64,000 bases of DNA from Toxoplasma gondii ME49 (GCF_000006565.2 NC_031477.1:1954043-2018042), one strand, 5' to 3'. Counted from the first letter of the stretch, positions 1-25,420 are shown. Notes: generated from the sequence alone by a model not told the origin. Translations and numbers: made by a program.

Positions 1-3000
1 GAGCACATCCAGAGGTCGCGGCGGCAGATGCCGCTGCCGACGACGAGACCGGGTCGCGGCCCTGCGTTCCTCCTGGCGGCATTGCGGGAGACAGGGAAGG
101 CAGTCGAGAGGAGACTCCCGAGAAGAGGAGGAACGATCGTAGGGCACTGGAAACGGCTGATCGCAGCATGCACGGCCCGACCGCTGAGGCGACGCCGGGC
201 GCCGGGTCCCTGGCGGAAAGCGAGAAGAACTGTTCTTCGTGGATGCTTGTTGCGGAGAAAGGCAGGAGCGTCTCCCACTGACCTTCCGCCTCACAGAAAC
301 GGAGCAGCCGCGAAAAGAACAAGGCAAACAAAGAAGTTGAAGGAAACGAGGCGACTGCAGGTCCTCCTCTGGCGCCACAGGCCCGCTCTCGAACTTCAGG
401 CTGAGACAGAGCTGCGCTGCTGTCTCCAGAGAGAACGGTAGACACGAGGGCGGGCATGGCCAAGTCCACCAAGCTCCCTGTTCTCTCTCGCTGTCGACGG
501 AAGGAGAAGGAAGGAGGGAAAAGCAGCGAAAACGGCGATGAATCCACCAGCACAGAAGCGTCGCCACCTGCGCCTGCAGTTGCCTCTTCTCCTATAGCTG
601 CTGCAGCCCGGCTCGCGAGAGAAGAGACACCGAGTTCCGGTTCGACGGAGACACGAGAGGAAGCTAGAAACAAATCAAGAAGGAGGTCGACATGCCCCGA
701 CTCTCGCGACTGTTGGGCCGCCTCCAAGAGATCACGAGTAAGAAGAATATGTGGGGAGTCTTCCTCGAAATGGCCCTCTGCATTTGGCTTCAAGTTCCCT
801 TTTGAATCTGCCCTTTCTTTGTTCGCTGTCTTCGCAGCGGAGCCTGACGCATCTCGCGCGGCAGAGCCACAAAGCGCCCCCCAAGAATCCAAGAAAGCCA
901 GGCAGCACGCATGCGTCAGAGCGCACCGCCACAGACCGACCTTTAGGCCATTCTCACTTTCCGAAGGAGACAAAGGTTCGAAGCCTTCCACCGAGGTGCC
1001 ACAGACGGACCGAAGGCCCAGAGAGTCACCCTTCTCTTGCGAACATGTGTGAGGCTCCAGAACAGAAGGCGACGAACGCAGACCCAAAGGGTGCTCAGGA
1101 TCTGTCTCACCTCCTGACGGTCGGTGAAGGCGAAGCAGATAGACAAGGATGTCCAGTGCATGCGACATGGCCCGCGGCGGCGCGGTCAAGTCGCCTGGTG
1201 CCTTGTGAGCTGATTGACGCGTCGAGACGCGACTCAACAGGGGCCGGGCCAGAAGGGATAGACAGCCTGCCCACCTCTCGACAGTCACAGCAGAAGCTCG
1301 GAGGAAGAGCGGTTCGTCTCTGTTGTTCTCAAAGCTGTCAAAGGCCTCCGCTCCTTCTGCGTTTCCGTCTCGCTTTCGGTTTCCTGTCTCGCGCCCACTT
1401 TCCTCCTGCTCGTCTGCGTCCTGGCTTTCTTGGAAGCACAGACTGACAGTGGAGAGTTCGAAGAGCGCCGCGTAGAGGCGACTCGCGGGGAAGGTCACGC
1501 AGGCGCGAAGCAGAGACAGGAGGGCATCGAGGACCCGTTTGGGGAGGCGAGTGAGAAGCGTCTCGAAAGTCTCAGAAGCAGCGGCCAACTGAGAGCGGCC
1601 GTCGCCGTCGAGAACCGGCATCCCATGTTGAAGAAGGTGGAAAGTGAACAGGCCAGAGAGCCACCCACTCAAGGCGGCAACAGTCGGGGCTTGCCGCGAG
1701 GAACGCGACAGAGACGAAGGCAGGCTTGTTGACAGGGATGATTCGGAGGGAGCAGGCACTCGAGAGAGAAGAAGATGCAGAACAGTCTGGAAGTTCAGAG
1801 GAAGAAGAAGACGCAGCAGGTCGCGCTGCGTTTGGGCAGCAGCTTCCTCGCAGTCACGGAAAGCCTGAGACTGTTCTCCGTCACAAACAGGTGAAGCCGA
1901 AGATACGTTTGGAATGCCTGAGCTCAGTACCTCTCGCGCTCGGTTCTGGCTGACGTAGAGCCGGTGCAGCGCCGACAGACATGCCTCGGTTAAGCGGAGA
2001 ACAGCCTCCTCACTGTTGAGAGAAATCAATGGAAGGAACGGTGCTGCGTCACCGGCGGTTGCTCCTTCTTCACTTTCATGCTGCCTTCTCTCTTCGGCAT
2101 CTTCCTGCTGGGGCGCCTGCTGCGCACTGCCTTGGCTTGCATGCGTCAGTGTCTCCGTAACCAGCTCGACGTACTCTGGAAGGAGCTCAGAGGTGACCAT
2201 CTGGAGGAGCTGCGATCCTCTTGGGCTCCAGGCGGCGACAGACGCCTTGTCGGACCCCAAGGGCGCGACGGCCAGAGGTGCAGAGAGAACAAGGGACGCC
2301 GAGGAGAGCAGGCATCTTTCTAGAGCGACCTGGAAACTGCAGCGGCCTGTCGTCTCTGCGGCGACTTCTGCAACGTTGAAGCGGGAGCAGAGAGAACCGG
2401 ATACACACTCGCGTCCTTCCTCTCCTGTGCTTCGGTTCGCGTCTCCAAATGTTTCCCTTTCACCGGCGCCTTGACGACCCAAGCCCCGCAAGGCCTTCCA
2501 GAGGCGATGGAGAAGGCCGAGTGCGACGGTGTGATGCAAGAAGAGAAGAGAAGGTTCGATCCTCTTTGAGGAGGACGCTGGGCCGCTGCTTGTCTGAAAC
2601 TGTAAGGCCGGCTCACCACCTTGGAGGCCGGGTGAAGGAAGAAGCAAAGAAACGAGGAGTCTCCACGGTTCCACAAGGGCGTCCGCCGAGTTTCCTGGAA
2701 TCCCCAAGAAGCCTGTCGTGGCGCAGGCATGAATCCCACCGAGTTTCCTGAAAAGAGGAAGAAGCAGCTTGTCAACCAGGAGGCGCGCAACGCGCCACTG
2801 GGCGCCGATGGAGGCCAGGCGCTCTCGATCGTCGGCGACCCTCGCAAGAACTCCACGCGTCGGTCGTCTGTCTTCCTCATTGCGAGTCTCGAGCTCCAAA
2901 TCGCCCCGCGCCTGCAGGAAAAGGGAAGCCTCTTCCACGCAGTTCCGAACGACCGACGCGAGAAGCTGGACAACACCCTCTCTGCCTTCTGCGAGGTCTG

Positions 3001-6000
3001 GAGCGTCTCCGTTTCCGTCGTTGAGTTCGCCGACTTGTCGCTTGTCGCCAACAAGAAGAATCAGAGATTCTCGGCTTTCTTCCTCTGCAAATGAAGTGCC
3101 AGCTTGCGTCGCGTCGGCCGGCACGTCTTCTGCCTTGTCTGACGAAACGGCAGGTCTCCGCGACCGCATGTTCGCCTCGAGGAATTGCCAGAGAGCCTCG
3201 ACGACTTCATTGACCCCTTCCAAGTCCCAGCGTTGGCACCCATCGCGCGTTGTCGCCGCGGGTCTCCTCTCGTCGACAGCCCTCGCTGTTTGCAGCTCTT
3301 CGCCGTCGGCCGTTTCTCCAGCGACAGGCTGCGCAGCGTGAGGGAGATCTCTGAGCAGGCGCAGCAGCGAAGACATGACGAACGCATGCAGGTTTCGCAC
3401 ACCAGCATAGAACGTCAGAGAGTCCTCGCCAGCGCCCCAGCCTGCACCCCCGCAGAGAGGCGCGGCTGACGAAGAAGCTGAAGAAGCAGCCGAAGGAGAA
3501 GAAGCGGAGACAAGAGGCGCTTTGAGGTTCCCGGGGTCCGCGCTTGCCAGGGCAGCGAAGAGTGGACAGAGGGAGTCTCGTAGAGCACCTAAGGCACTGA
3601 TTGCGGTCGCGCGATCCGTGTCTCTGGCGGAAGCCTTTTTGCCAGGAATCCCCGCAACTGCGGCAAAGAGGAGACTATTCACATGGTCTTGCATGCACTG
3701 GAGGAGTGGTGCGAGAGCGCACTCAGTGGCGCCTTTCATGTTTCGTCTGAATATTTCGGAAACGAACCAGCGGACGAGGAGAGGCAGCGAGACCTCATAC
3801 GCTCTCTTTTCGTCTTCGCGGTGCCACCAGCAGCGTTCCTCTTCCTCGTCGCCTGGCAGCACCCCCGTCGTCGCCATCTTCTCGTCTCCCTCCGTTGCTC
3901 CGTGGAGTCGCCGGACCTGGCGGACTGCTCTCGACTGCGAGGCCGATCGCTGGCCCTGAACGGGGAGAAAAAGGAAGCAAAGCGGAAGACAAACGGCGCG
4001 CGCGACGGCGAGACGAAGGAGCCGCATGTCTGCTTGAGTGAGAGCCGGCGGTTCGTTGGCGGCACCACGAGCCATGTGAGGCAGAGACGAAGCTTCCGGG
4101 AGAGCAGAAACCGCACCAGCGGAGCTGGGCGAGGGCGGCGGCGCTGCTGCGGAGTCTCCGAGTCTGTTGACGCGCGGACGGGGCAACGCCGGAAGAATTC
4201 GTTTCTGAAGAAGGAAGAGGAGAACGGTGAAGTGTGAAGTCAGGAGGGTGCGAGCACCCGGGTGCAGAGCCTCGGCAGACCGCGAAAAAAGAGAAGCGTC
4301 TTTGACAGATCCAGCTGCCTTGTCTCCGACAGCGCGTCCGCGCCTGGGCTGCGACCAGTCTCGCAGTTCCACTCTGGCTTCCGCGACATCCACGTCAGTC
4401 TTCTCGCGGTTCTTAGACCTCTTTTCCACCGCCGCCTTTCCTTCAACCGGGTCCTGGCCTTCGTTGCTTCCTGCGGCAGTTACCTCGCCTTCATCTGTTC
4501 TCTCGCCTGGCGTCTTCTCGAGGCCAACATACTTGTGGTCCGCCACAGAGCAGTCGAAGCGACGAGCTGAGGCTCTCGCAGAGCCTGCTTCCTTTCCTGT
4601 CTTGCCCTTCGAAGTCGGATCCCGCGCTGGAGTTGAAACACCCACAAGGGGAAGGAGAAGCGTCAAGTCCCCGAGGAGAGCAAAGAGGAAGTCTCGTCCC
4701 TCCTTCGACTGCAAGAGCAGGTCGCCCGGCATTGCGGCCAGGAGCGGCAGAAGGGCGTCATAGAAAGAGGGGGACGAAGAATAGCCTGAGACCAAGAAGG
4801 AAAAAGGCGCATCCGTACTCGATTGCTTTCGTTTGCTTGTTCGTCATTATCCGCCCCTCTCTCGAGTCCTCGCTGGGAGGCTACCACTCCCTGAAAGAGG
4901 CCTGGGGCACTACGTACCTGTGTCGCGGTTCCCGTTCTCCAGGAGTGTACAAGCCAGACGGCTAGTTAGATAAAAACTAAAGCGCGCAACGCCTTCAACA
5001 ATGCTCTCAACTACTCATCAGCTGCCTGTCGCACTGACGCGCGATGCCGCTACTTTCTGTTTTCCATCCTGGTTTCACTGCAAATTCAAGTCTCGTCGGG
5101 GATCTCTCATCCTTCACAGAGACTTCTTCCTGGCGTGGACGATGACTCTTTCCTGTCACAAGACCCACCGCATGCACCTCGCCTCAGCAGCCTCACCTCC
5201 GTGACGAATGGCAGCTAAGAGTTTAGGGAAAAAGAGAATGAGTTGATGGGAGATCATCTTCTTGTATGCATGCAGAACGCCTTGCTCCACGTCCCTCTCC
5301 TCCTCTGCTCGCGGCTGGTCTTCCTTCTCAGTGTTGCATGTCGGCGCCAGGCGGCGAACAGGGATGTCGCACTGAGAGAGAAGAAGTGTGACAACCTCCA
5401 AGACGCCTGCAGAGCCGCACTGCACCTGGGCGTCCGCGAGGCTGCGTCCTAAACTGGCGTCTCCGGCGCCGCCGTCTCGGTGACCCTCCCGCGCCTGGGG
5501 GCCTTCCTCGGAGCTCCGCGCGAGTCTCAAGCTCCAGCAGGCCGGCAGCCGCGAGGCGCAGAGGGGACGATCTGCCAAGGCGCTGAAGACGGTGGAGACG
5601 AAAGCTCGAGGAAGGAGAGGATAAGGGAACTCTGCATGCGCAGCAATGTACCTCTCTGTTGCACTGGCGGAGACGTTCTCGGCTGCGTCGCCATTACCAC
5701 CGCAGCCAGGAGCGCCAGAGGCCGCGACTGAGGAAGCCGTCAGGGCCGAGGCGACAGCGGTCTGCTGGGCGTCACGCTGGCGTTGATGCCTCTCTTGCTT
5801 GGACGCCTTCTTATCGCTCTTCTCGCTCTTCTCACTCTTCTCGCCTTGCAGATCACTACCGCGGAAGACGGCGGCGGAGGCGACAGGAGGCAGAGGAAAG
5901 GGAAGTCCTGCTCGCGCGAAGCTGCTGAGGAGAGAGAGGAGAGACGCAAGGGCCGCCCGCCGCACAGACAGACGGAAGGTCGAAGGCGCAAGAAAGCGAA

Positions 6001-7525
6001 CGAGGCTAGTGGCGTTCCCCACAGAGAGCAGCGGCTCGAACGCGTCTCTCCACAGAGACAGGACACAGTTCGTCCCCTCAGAAGAAGGAGAGGAAGACGG
6101 CGACGAGGCAGCCGAGGTGGAGACGAGAAGGCGCGCGAGGTGACCGAGAGCCAGGAGGACACAGGAGACAGTTCGGTCGTAGCGGTCTTCTGCTTCGTCT
6201 CCGGAATGTGGAGACTTTGTCTCTTCGCCGCCGCTTTTCTTCTGGTGGCTTTTGGCGCCAAACGCGAGGGCGTTCAGGCCCTCCGGATTGCATGCAAGCA
6301 ACTGGAAGTATTCTGAAAAGAGCGCCTCTCGACAGTGGTCAAACGCGGCAGCCAGTCGAGCTCGGTGACCGACGAATCCCCGAAAAAACAGCGTCGGAGA
6401 CGAGGAAACAGCCCCAGGAGCCGCGGCCGACGAGGAGGCGGCGAAGGGAGGAAAAGCAAAGTCGAGCGCTTCTTGGGCGGCAAGCGCGACTTCAGCCGCA
6501 TCGTCGTGAGAGGAGATCCACCACAGAGGAAGCATCGCTCGCAGGTGAGGCCCGAGAAGCTTCCGCGCTCGCGAGGCGATCAGAGACAAGCACCGGTTCA
6601 CCCCAGCTCGGATGCGCCGTTCGCTGTCCCAGACAGCCAACCGGCCGTAGACATAGACGAACTGCGGCAAAATGGCTTCTGCTATCACAAGAAAAGCTTC
6701 GTCGGAGAGGGTCTGCCCGGCGGCAGAGGCGGCGGAAGACGCTGTGGCCGGCGACAAAGAAGAGAGGTCCGGGGAAGACGCAGACGCCGGATGCGAAGAC
6801 GACGAAGAAGAGGAAGAGGCCGAGACACAGAAGGCAGGCGACGAGGCAGACGAGACAGGCGACGAGGCAGACGAGACAGGTGAGGAGGCAGACAAGACAG
6901 GTGAGGAGGCAGACAAGACAGGTGAGGGGGGATTCAAACCATCAGACGAGGGAGAGAAGCCATCAGACGAGGGAGAGGCGGACCCCCGCGAAGCGTGGAG
7001 AAGAAACTCGAGTTCCTGAAGTCCCTTGAGCCGTGTGACAGAGTCTCGCTTAGTCAGCTTCGCGAGAGCTCTGTGGATGTCGTCGATTTGTTGCTGTTCT
7101 CCTGCGTCAGCCTGCCTCAAGGCGCCTCGCCCTGCCGCGACGGAAGAAGGCGCCTCGCTCGCAGTCTCCCGATACCGGCTTCGCTGCGCTCCTCCCGGAG
7201 CCTTAGCGCAGGCGGAGGAGGAAGTCGCCGGAGCCACCGAAGAAGGGGACCGAGAAGAGGAAGCGGCGAGGGACGCGGACAGGCCTTGATCTTCTCCGGG
7301 CGCTGAGGACGCAGTGGAGGCTTGCGCAAAATGCGCAAAAATCGCCGCGAGCTGCGTTGCACCTCCTGGGGCTCCAGGGTCCACAGAAGGAGACAGCGAG
7401 GAGACGAGCTGAGCAGCACGAGCGCTCGACGCCGCTTCGCCTCGGAGTTGACGCTTCAGCTGCTTCCCAGTCAGCTGCTTGCCTCGAGAGGCCGAGGTTG
7501 CCGGAACCTTCTCGTTGGGCGCCAT
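1..7525 (-). CDS. LTN1: Listerin E3 ubiquitin ligase (LTN1), N-terminal and HEAT-repeat part; 3' end outside window
   Basis: Listerin ubiquitinates stalled nascent chains on split 60S ribosomes in ribosome-associated quality control. My model has three exons: 7525-5197, 4785-4484 and 4204 to the left edge. Junctions are GGAG|GTGAGG to TCTCAG|GC (phase 1) and GCGAG|GTAACT to CTTCAG|AAACG (phase 0), and the last exon stays open for about 1,400 codons. Family evidence seen: residues about 156-172 read KLTKRDSVTRLKGLQEL, the Listerin N-terminal signature. A later stretch (YGRLAVWD...LGPHLRAMLPLWW...AAQEALDFAFP) matches the following conserved helices, and across the first junction I read RHGGYSSSPSFYDALLPLL. 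The start at 7525 is the first in-frame ATG, although the frame stays open without ATG to 7846. Ser/Ala-rich insertions make it larger than animal homologues. The C-terminal RING lies beyond position 1, so ligase activity is inferred from the family. It is divergent from the RecQ gene. Confidence 0.88.
6843..6926 (-). repeat. Four tandem 21-bp units inside Listerin exon 1
   Basis: Four consecutive 21-bp units begin at 6843, 6864, 6885 and 6906 with only a few substitutions between them. On the minus strand they encode heptads of the type SSASSPV/LSASSPV, so copy-number change would keep the reading frame. The repeat sits in a Ser/Pro-rich insertion between the N-terminal signature and the next conserved helices, probably a disordered loop. 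Confidence 0.9.
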
Positions 7526-7616
7526 TCCGGAATTACCGGGCAAGTCCGTTGAGAAGTGGAAAACAACGCGGAGTGAAGGAGGTGAACCGAAGCATGGACT
7601 GGATGGAGTAGGGACT

Positions 7617-7712
7617 AGAGAGGGAAGTCGACGGGGACTCTCTCTGCGAGGGAGACAGGTGGAGAGGGAAGTCGACGGGGACGGGGACTCTCTCTGCGAC
7701 GAAGACAGGTGG
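7617..7712. repeat. Two-copy tandem repeat, about 46-50 bp unit, upstream of Listerin
   Basis: Two head-to-tail copies share GGGAAGTCGACGGGGAC, an ACTCTCTCTGCGA core and a GACAGGTGG end. The second copy carries an extra GGGGAC. They lie about 90-190 bp upstream of the Listerin ATG, in the likely 5' leader or promoter. Confidence 0.85.
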
Positions 7713-9193
7713 AGAGGCGCGAGTGCATGCGAAAGGACAGGCGCCGGCGAGAGGCAGGGAAGACAGAGAGGCAGGAGACCAACTGCAGCGAAGGCGAACA
7801 GGAGTTCAAAAAGGAAGGCAGCGCGGAAGGGAGAAGAAGCACCCACAAAGCAGGAGAGAGGCGCGCGCCTCGCGTTCGAGGCGACGACAGGGAGAGGGGG
7901 CCCCCGCAGTCACGTGGAAAGAGCAGGGGTGCGAGTGGACGACGAAACGGAAGAAAGGAAGAGAGGAGAGCAGGAAGCAGGCGGAGCAAAGCAAGAGACA
8001 AAGGGAGAAGAAAAGGAAGCGGACAGACAAGCGGGAGAGAAGTCGCTTTCGACAAAAAAAGTCGCAACAGCGGGAGAGGAAAGGCGATGCAAACAGGGGG
8101 GACGAAGAGGGAGAAACCCGCAGGGTATGGACAAGGGGAGAATCCGACTTCGAAACATGAACGAGAAGAAAAGCTGTCGGGGAAAGCAGACTTGCGTCAG
8201 GAGAAAAAGCAGTCAGAAAAAACTCTGGAACTCCTCGACCGTCGAGAAACCGTTGAGAGTCACCAGAAGGGCAGGAGACTCTCAGACCCCACAGCGACGA
8301 AAAGGTTTCCTCCTCGAAGAAAGAGTTCGTTGTCTCTCTTTCGCCTCTTTCTGCAAGACTTTTTACACCCTAGCGACTGTTGACAAGCTTGGCGTTTCTG
8401 AAGGCTCAAGCTGTTTTTTGCGAGGCGTGCATGCAAACACACACGGAAAAGAAGGTCTAGCTTGCTGCGCGCAGATTCGCCGATTCCTGCTCTCTCTCGC
8501 TCTGCCTTTCGCTTCTTCTCTTCGCTTCTTCTCTCCTTTCCCCCTGCTTGTCATTCTCCCTGTCGCGTCTCTGTTTGCCGCTACGCGGAAAAACGAAGAA
8601 AAACGAAAGGAAAGAAGGAGAGATGTGTGTGTATCTGTGACTGCACTCCAGCAGGGAGTGAGAGGCGACCGAGCGAAGCGGCCACCGTTTTCGCGTTCTC
8701 GACGGTTGCATGTCGCGGAGCTGAAAAAACGCCAGTCTGTTCCTTCTTTCTTGTTCGTTCCACTCCACCTTGTTTCGTATCGATTCGCCTCATTTCATCC
8801 ATGAACTGTCTGGTTTTCTTGCCTGTTTGAAGCGCGAGACAAGGCCGCCTGTGAGGCCTTTGCGCGAGTCCTTGGCACGACGTCCAAAGTGCTGCCTTCC
8901 TCCATCGATTTCCATGCCTTTCTGCTTGTTCTTCTTCCTCTCCTGTCTGATCTGGCAGAAATGCCAATACACTCCTAGAGGACAGACTCGGCTCCCTCGT
9001 GTCTCCTCCTCGCCTCAAGCGCGTTCTATACATACATCCCCAGTCGTTCTGTCTCCACTCGGCGAACTTTCCTCCCTCGCAAACTCGGCCTTCTTGAAAC
9101 GCCGCATAAACGTCCTGGGGCGACGCAAGCAGCACACACAGGCGCCGGACCGAACCAGAGACAGAGAAGATTTACCTGTGTGCATTCACGCAT

Positions 9194-9434
9194 GTACATA
9201 CATTTATATATACATATATATACATACATATATATACATATATATATACATACATATATATACATATATATATACATACATATATATACATATATATACA
9301 TACATATATATACATATATATACATACATATATATACATTTATATATATATATATATATATATACATATATATACATATATATACATACATATATATACA
9401 TTTATATACATTTATATATATATATATATATATA
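9194..9434. repeat. TATATACA/TA microsatellite array
   Basis: About 240 bp of alternating TATATACATACA units ends in a pure (TA)n run. It lies in the spacer upstream of the RecQ start and is the longest single array in the window. Open frames across it (repeated Tyr-Ile) are artefacts. Confidence 0.97.
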
Positions 9435-9683
9435 GGCTTATTTATGTATTTATATGTTTGTATAAAGAGTGATGCTGAGAGAGTGTCAAGGGAGAGTCGT
9501 CTATTTGAATCTTCGACGAGCCTGCCTCGGTCTCTCTCTCGTCTCTCCTTCCGTTGTGTCTCGTAAGAGGCGCTGTTCCCGTAAAAGTGGAAGACGCGCG
9601 TTCTCAGCTTTCCACTATGGACGACGTCTGTTTTGACATGAACGCTTCTTGAAGCTGGCGCGTCTGGAGAGCTGTTAACGTCA

Positions 9684-22302
<12,619 letters not shown>

Positions 22303-24206
22303 GGTTCTTACAAAGGGCCTTGTGATCCGTGCTCTACGGTATAGAATGTTTTTGGGTCAGGCAACTGTGAAGACTTCCGATCAACTCGCGTAGTACCCTT
22401 GTGAATGCTAGGATACAACCTATTAACAAAGGGTGAAGAGAGTCCCCGTCGAGGCTCTCGACGGCGCTGCATGTGAAGACGGATAGGGTCTCTGTGCTGC
22501 TGTGAAACATGGCTAGTGAAGAAAGTGAAAGGAAGATGGTCTCGCTTGGTATTGGGTCGGACAGGAATGGTGACATGCAAAACTGCCCGATCGTCCAGGA
22601 TCGCGTTTCGACAATGAGGCAAACGCTGTATCGGTAGTTCGCGTATCCACGCGTTCGCCCCGAGGCAACGCGCTCTACCGGAAGAGCGTCCATCGCCGTG
22701 TACGTAATCGGAAAAAAACAGGAGGCTGTGTCCCATCGTTTGGGTGCCAGCAGGATACATCCTTTCGATTCAATGGATACTTTCATGAGAAGAAAAGGGA
22801 GGACGATTTTTTTCAATTGCATTTGACAGGCGTAGTTTCTAACTGGAAACGGACATCATTCTAGATCACGCTATGGCGCAAACGTTTTTACCGTAGACAA
22901 CTTGCACATAGTCAAAGAAAGGGTTTTACCGAGTTCTTCCGAATCGGTCGAATTCTGAACCAAGGTCGGGGATCATGCATTGTTTCTCGTCTTTTCTTCT
23001 ATCGCTTTTACTCATCTGCGCATGCCTTCGCAACGCAGCAAATCCGATGAAATAACCCCGAGACAGAGAGAGCTGCAGAAGTGCCCTTGCGTTATGTGTT
23101 TCTTCAATTTATCAAGATCAGGCTTAGAGGAAGCGAACTCCGTCTACAGTGGAGGTATAGATTTCTCAATCCTTTGGTTTCTCTCAAAATTTAAAAGTGA
23201 ATTTATTGGCTCAGCACTGGCACTGTCGCAGGTGGAATGGGTCTCTTTCATGCAGAGAACGCTTCGGCGACAGGGGCGAACTGGCACTTCGTTGGCGCTG
23301 AGAATGTCGCTTTCACCTCCCTGCGGGTTCAGTCGTTCAGTTGTCGTGTGTAGTGTTGGCTACATTGTCACGTGTACTGCGTTTGTATCGAGCTCCTGCA
23401 GACTCTGCTTTTGTCACCTTTGCTCGTGGTTGCTCAGTAAACTTGCAGCCACAGTTTTCCGCTTGGTAAGAATATAATGAACATTCAAAAGTGGGTCTGT
23501 GTCACATTTGTCAAGGATGAAAGTAACATCTATGTATGAACGTTCTCTGTCCATGCAAATTAAAGGAGCTTCGCGGTATCTGTAGTGCCTGGTAAGGAAA
23601 ACGACAACGCAGGACATGATCCTGCATGAGATCTCGCGCCGGATCATGTCCCAAGCAAGTTAATAAACCTAAGGATACTATTAACGCCTAGAATATCCAA
23701 GTCTCCACGTAGCCAATCAGCAGGTTCTGGATTCAACACTATCAATCTATTGCGTAGTGAATGGCAAATCGCCCAACGCAGACACCTACGAGAGACCTAT
23801 TTGGGAAATAAGGTTTGCCAGTAATACCGTGACAGCACAATAGCCAATCCTAGAATTAGCGCATAAAAGCCTAAAGCACGTGCAGGGTATTTCGCATGCG
23901 TACCAGCCTTTAATCTCATTCAGCTGCTGGACAAGTGTCGTGCCTCGCGGTCGCCAAACAGAATTCGAATCACAGTTTTCAAATGATTGGTGTCTCGGTG
24001 GAACCACAGATCCACTGTGGTAAGACACCTCCGACAACCACCGAATTATTGAATACACGAGAGGAGAAAGCATTTTCTCCCAGGGAACGTTTGCAGCAGG
24101 TGCCGACATCACAGGCCATACTCATTTCCTCCGCGCCCCCTCTAAACCACACAACCCACCACCATTAGCTTTACCATCAAGAGTCTAATACAGACAGTAC
24201 ACAGCG

Positions 24207-24328
24207 TCAGAGACACAGCTGCCACCAGGTGATCCGCGACCACCCGCCGGCGGAGAGTGTTGGAATCGCAGGGGAAGGACGACACAGTTGTGCTGTCGAT
24301 GGAAAAGACTGATTACTGGTTCGAATGG
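24207..24328 (+). repeat. 122-bp dispersed direct repeat, copy A
   Basis: Begins TCAGAGACACAGCTGC and ends CTGGTTCGAATGG. Compared by eye it differs from copy B (27350-27471) at about five positions with no gaps. Similarity stops abruptly on the right and fades on the left. It lies about 400 bp to the left of the cytochrome b fragment. Confidence 0.92.
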
Positions 24329-24724
24329 GAAGAGTTACAGGAGCTGCTTCCGCCGTCATGGCTGAACGAGCTCAAACACACGTTCTCTTTTATACGGTTC
24401 CCCTCTGTCTTGACCAGCCCCTACAGAGTGGCAGGCAAAGTACCATGTCTCATAACAAAATGGGTTCTCATATGTCTATCAAGGAACTTTCTCTGTCGGT
24501 TAGATGCTGCGACATGTTATGCTTGCTTAGCTCTTGAAGGTCGTTGTTCTTCGGACTCAAGCTCTGTCGTGTTGACAGGGTTTCGAGAATAATGACGGCT
24601 TCCTTACCTTTGACACAATACCTCCACCCTTTACATGTTAATGCATCGGCAGGGATTATCTAGAAGCGTTTTTGAGAGAGTTCGTACAACGAAATGGACT
24701 ACTGGTTTAGATCATGAATGTCGT

Positions 24725-25420
24725 TGCTTACCGGATCCAAGTTCTATTGCGTCTGGCGATACGAGTTGTTTGAGTGGTATTGAGTTTTCGTGTGTGAATC
24801 ACACCGAATGCCACTTGAAAAATTATGAATCAAATCGAGAACAAAAGACATTTAGTATCCACCATTCATAGCTGAGAATGGACGACAACTTGACGTGGGG
24901 CATCTATACCTTCAGGGTTGCCAGTACCATATAAATGGCAGTAGCAAACCCGTAAACCTACTCCAAAACAACGTAGCAAAAACGAGGTAAATTGTAGCAA
25001 ACGGAACAGTTTTAATGGTTCATCAGATACGAAGTACCAAACGTGGTCTGAAAAAGGATGTCTGTATTTACTGGAACACCGCAGAACTCATTTGTTTCTA
25101 TGGCAGCACATATCCCAGTAAGGCAGCGGCTATAGTAAAAACAATCAATATAACGACAAGCCAGACATCCAATCGGTAACTATAACTCCAATTACCGATC
25201 CTCGGGTCACGTGAATTGGCGTCACGCTCGTAGTAAGTACTCCCTAAAAAAAGGAGGTCTCTGAAGAGTTAGGAAGCCCGCTTCGTAATATGCAACATGG
25301 AGTCTCGCTTCAGCTGTTTCCTGACTGACCTTGCGTGCCTGGTGAATTACATCTGGATTCTTATTAGTTGAAGAACAGTTCTCTGAGCATTCACTCCACT
25401 GCTCAGTCTTGGGAACCGAA
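24725..25420 (-). pseudogene. Nuclear mitochondrial insertion (NUMT): decayed cytochrome b
   Basis: Read on the minus strand, this stretch follows apicomplexan mitochondrial cytochrome b in order. An early part gives SMLHITKRAS and then WSYSYRLDVW. Next comes VVILIVFTIAAALLGYVLP, followed by a stop (25098-25100) exactly where Trp of GYVLPWGQMS belongs, then KQMS. A separate frame from 25039 down gives WYFVSDEPLKLF and HLYGTGNPEGID, matching the VSD-T-K-FF and HLHGSxNP blocks. It then runs through VDTKCL and FQVAFGVI, interrupted by TGA codons near 24866 and 24830, before a frameshift to HENSIPLKQLVSP. Stops, frameshifts and a small insertion show it is not functional. Insertion of mitochondrial fragments (REP elements) is known in Toxoplasma. 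The family is secure from conserved blocks; the outer boundaries are approximate. Confidence 0.85.

Larger units (their letters stand above)
7526..9683. promoter_or_regulatory. Divergent intergenic region between the Listerin and RecQ starts
   Basis: About 2.2 kb separates two oppositely transcribed genes, so both promoters and 5' leaders should lie here. It contains a tandem duplication close to the Listerin start, a purine-rich stretch from about 7700 to 8250, a GCATGC-containing segment near 8428 and a large TATATACA array. I found no TATA box or defined initiator that I would assign. No convincing gene is visible: the long open frames at 7700-8400 come from biased purine-rich sequence. 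Confidence 0.5.

Noticed and set aside
5783..8400. Arg/Lys/Glu-rich plus-strand open frames opposite Listerin and upstream of it
   Set aside because: They are antisense shadows of the Listerin exon or products of purine-rich leader sequence; no domain and no continuity.
9180..9566. Long Tyr/Ile-rich open frames on both strands
   Set aside because: They are translations of the TATATACA microsatellite; the same pattern recurs at 40000-40200 and 37440-37620.
24290..24330. A GGTTCGAAT word resembling a tRNA T-loop, also at 27460-27471
   Set aside because: The five bases on either side cannot pair, and no acceptor stem, D-arm or anticodon arm could be placed around it.
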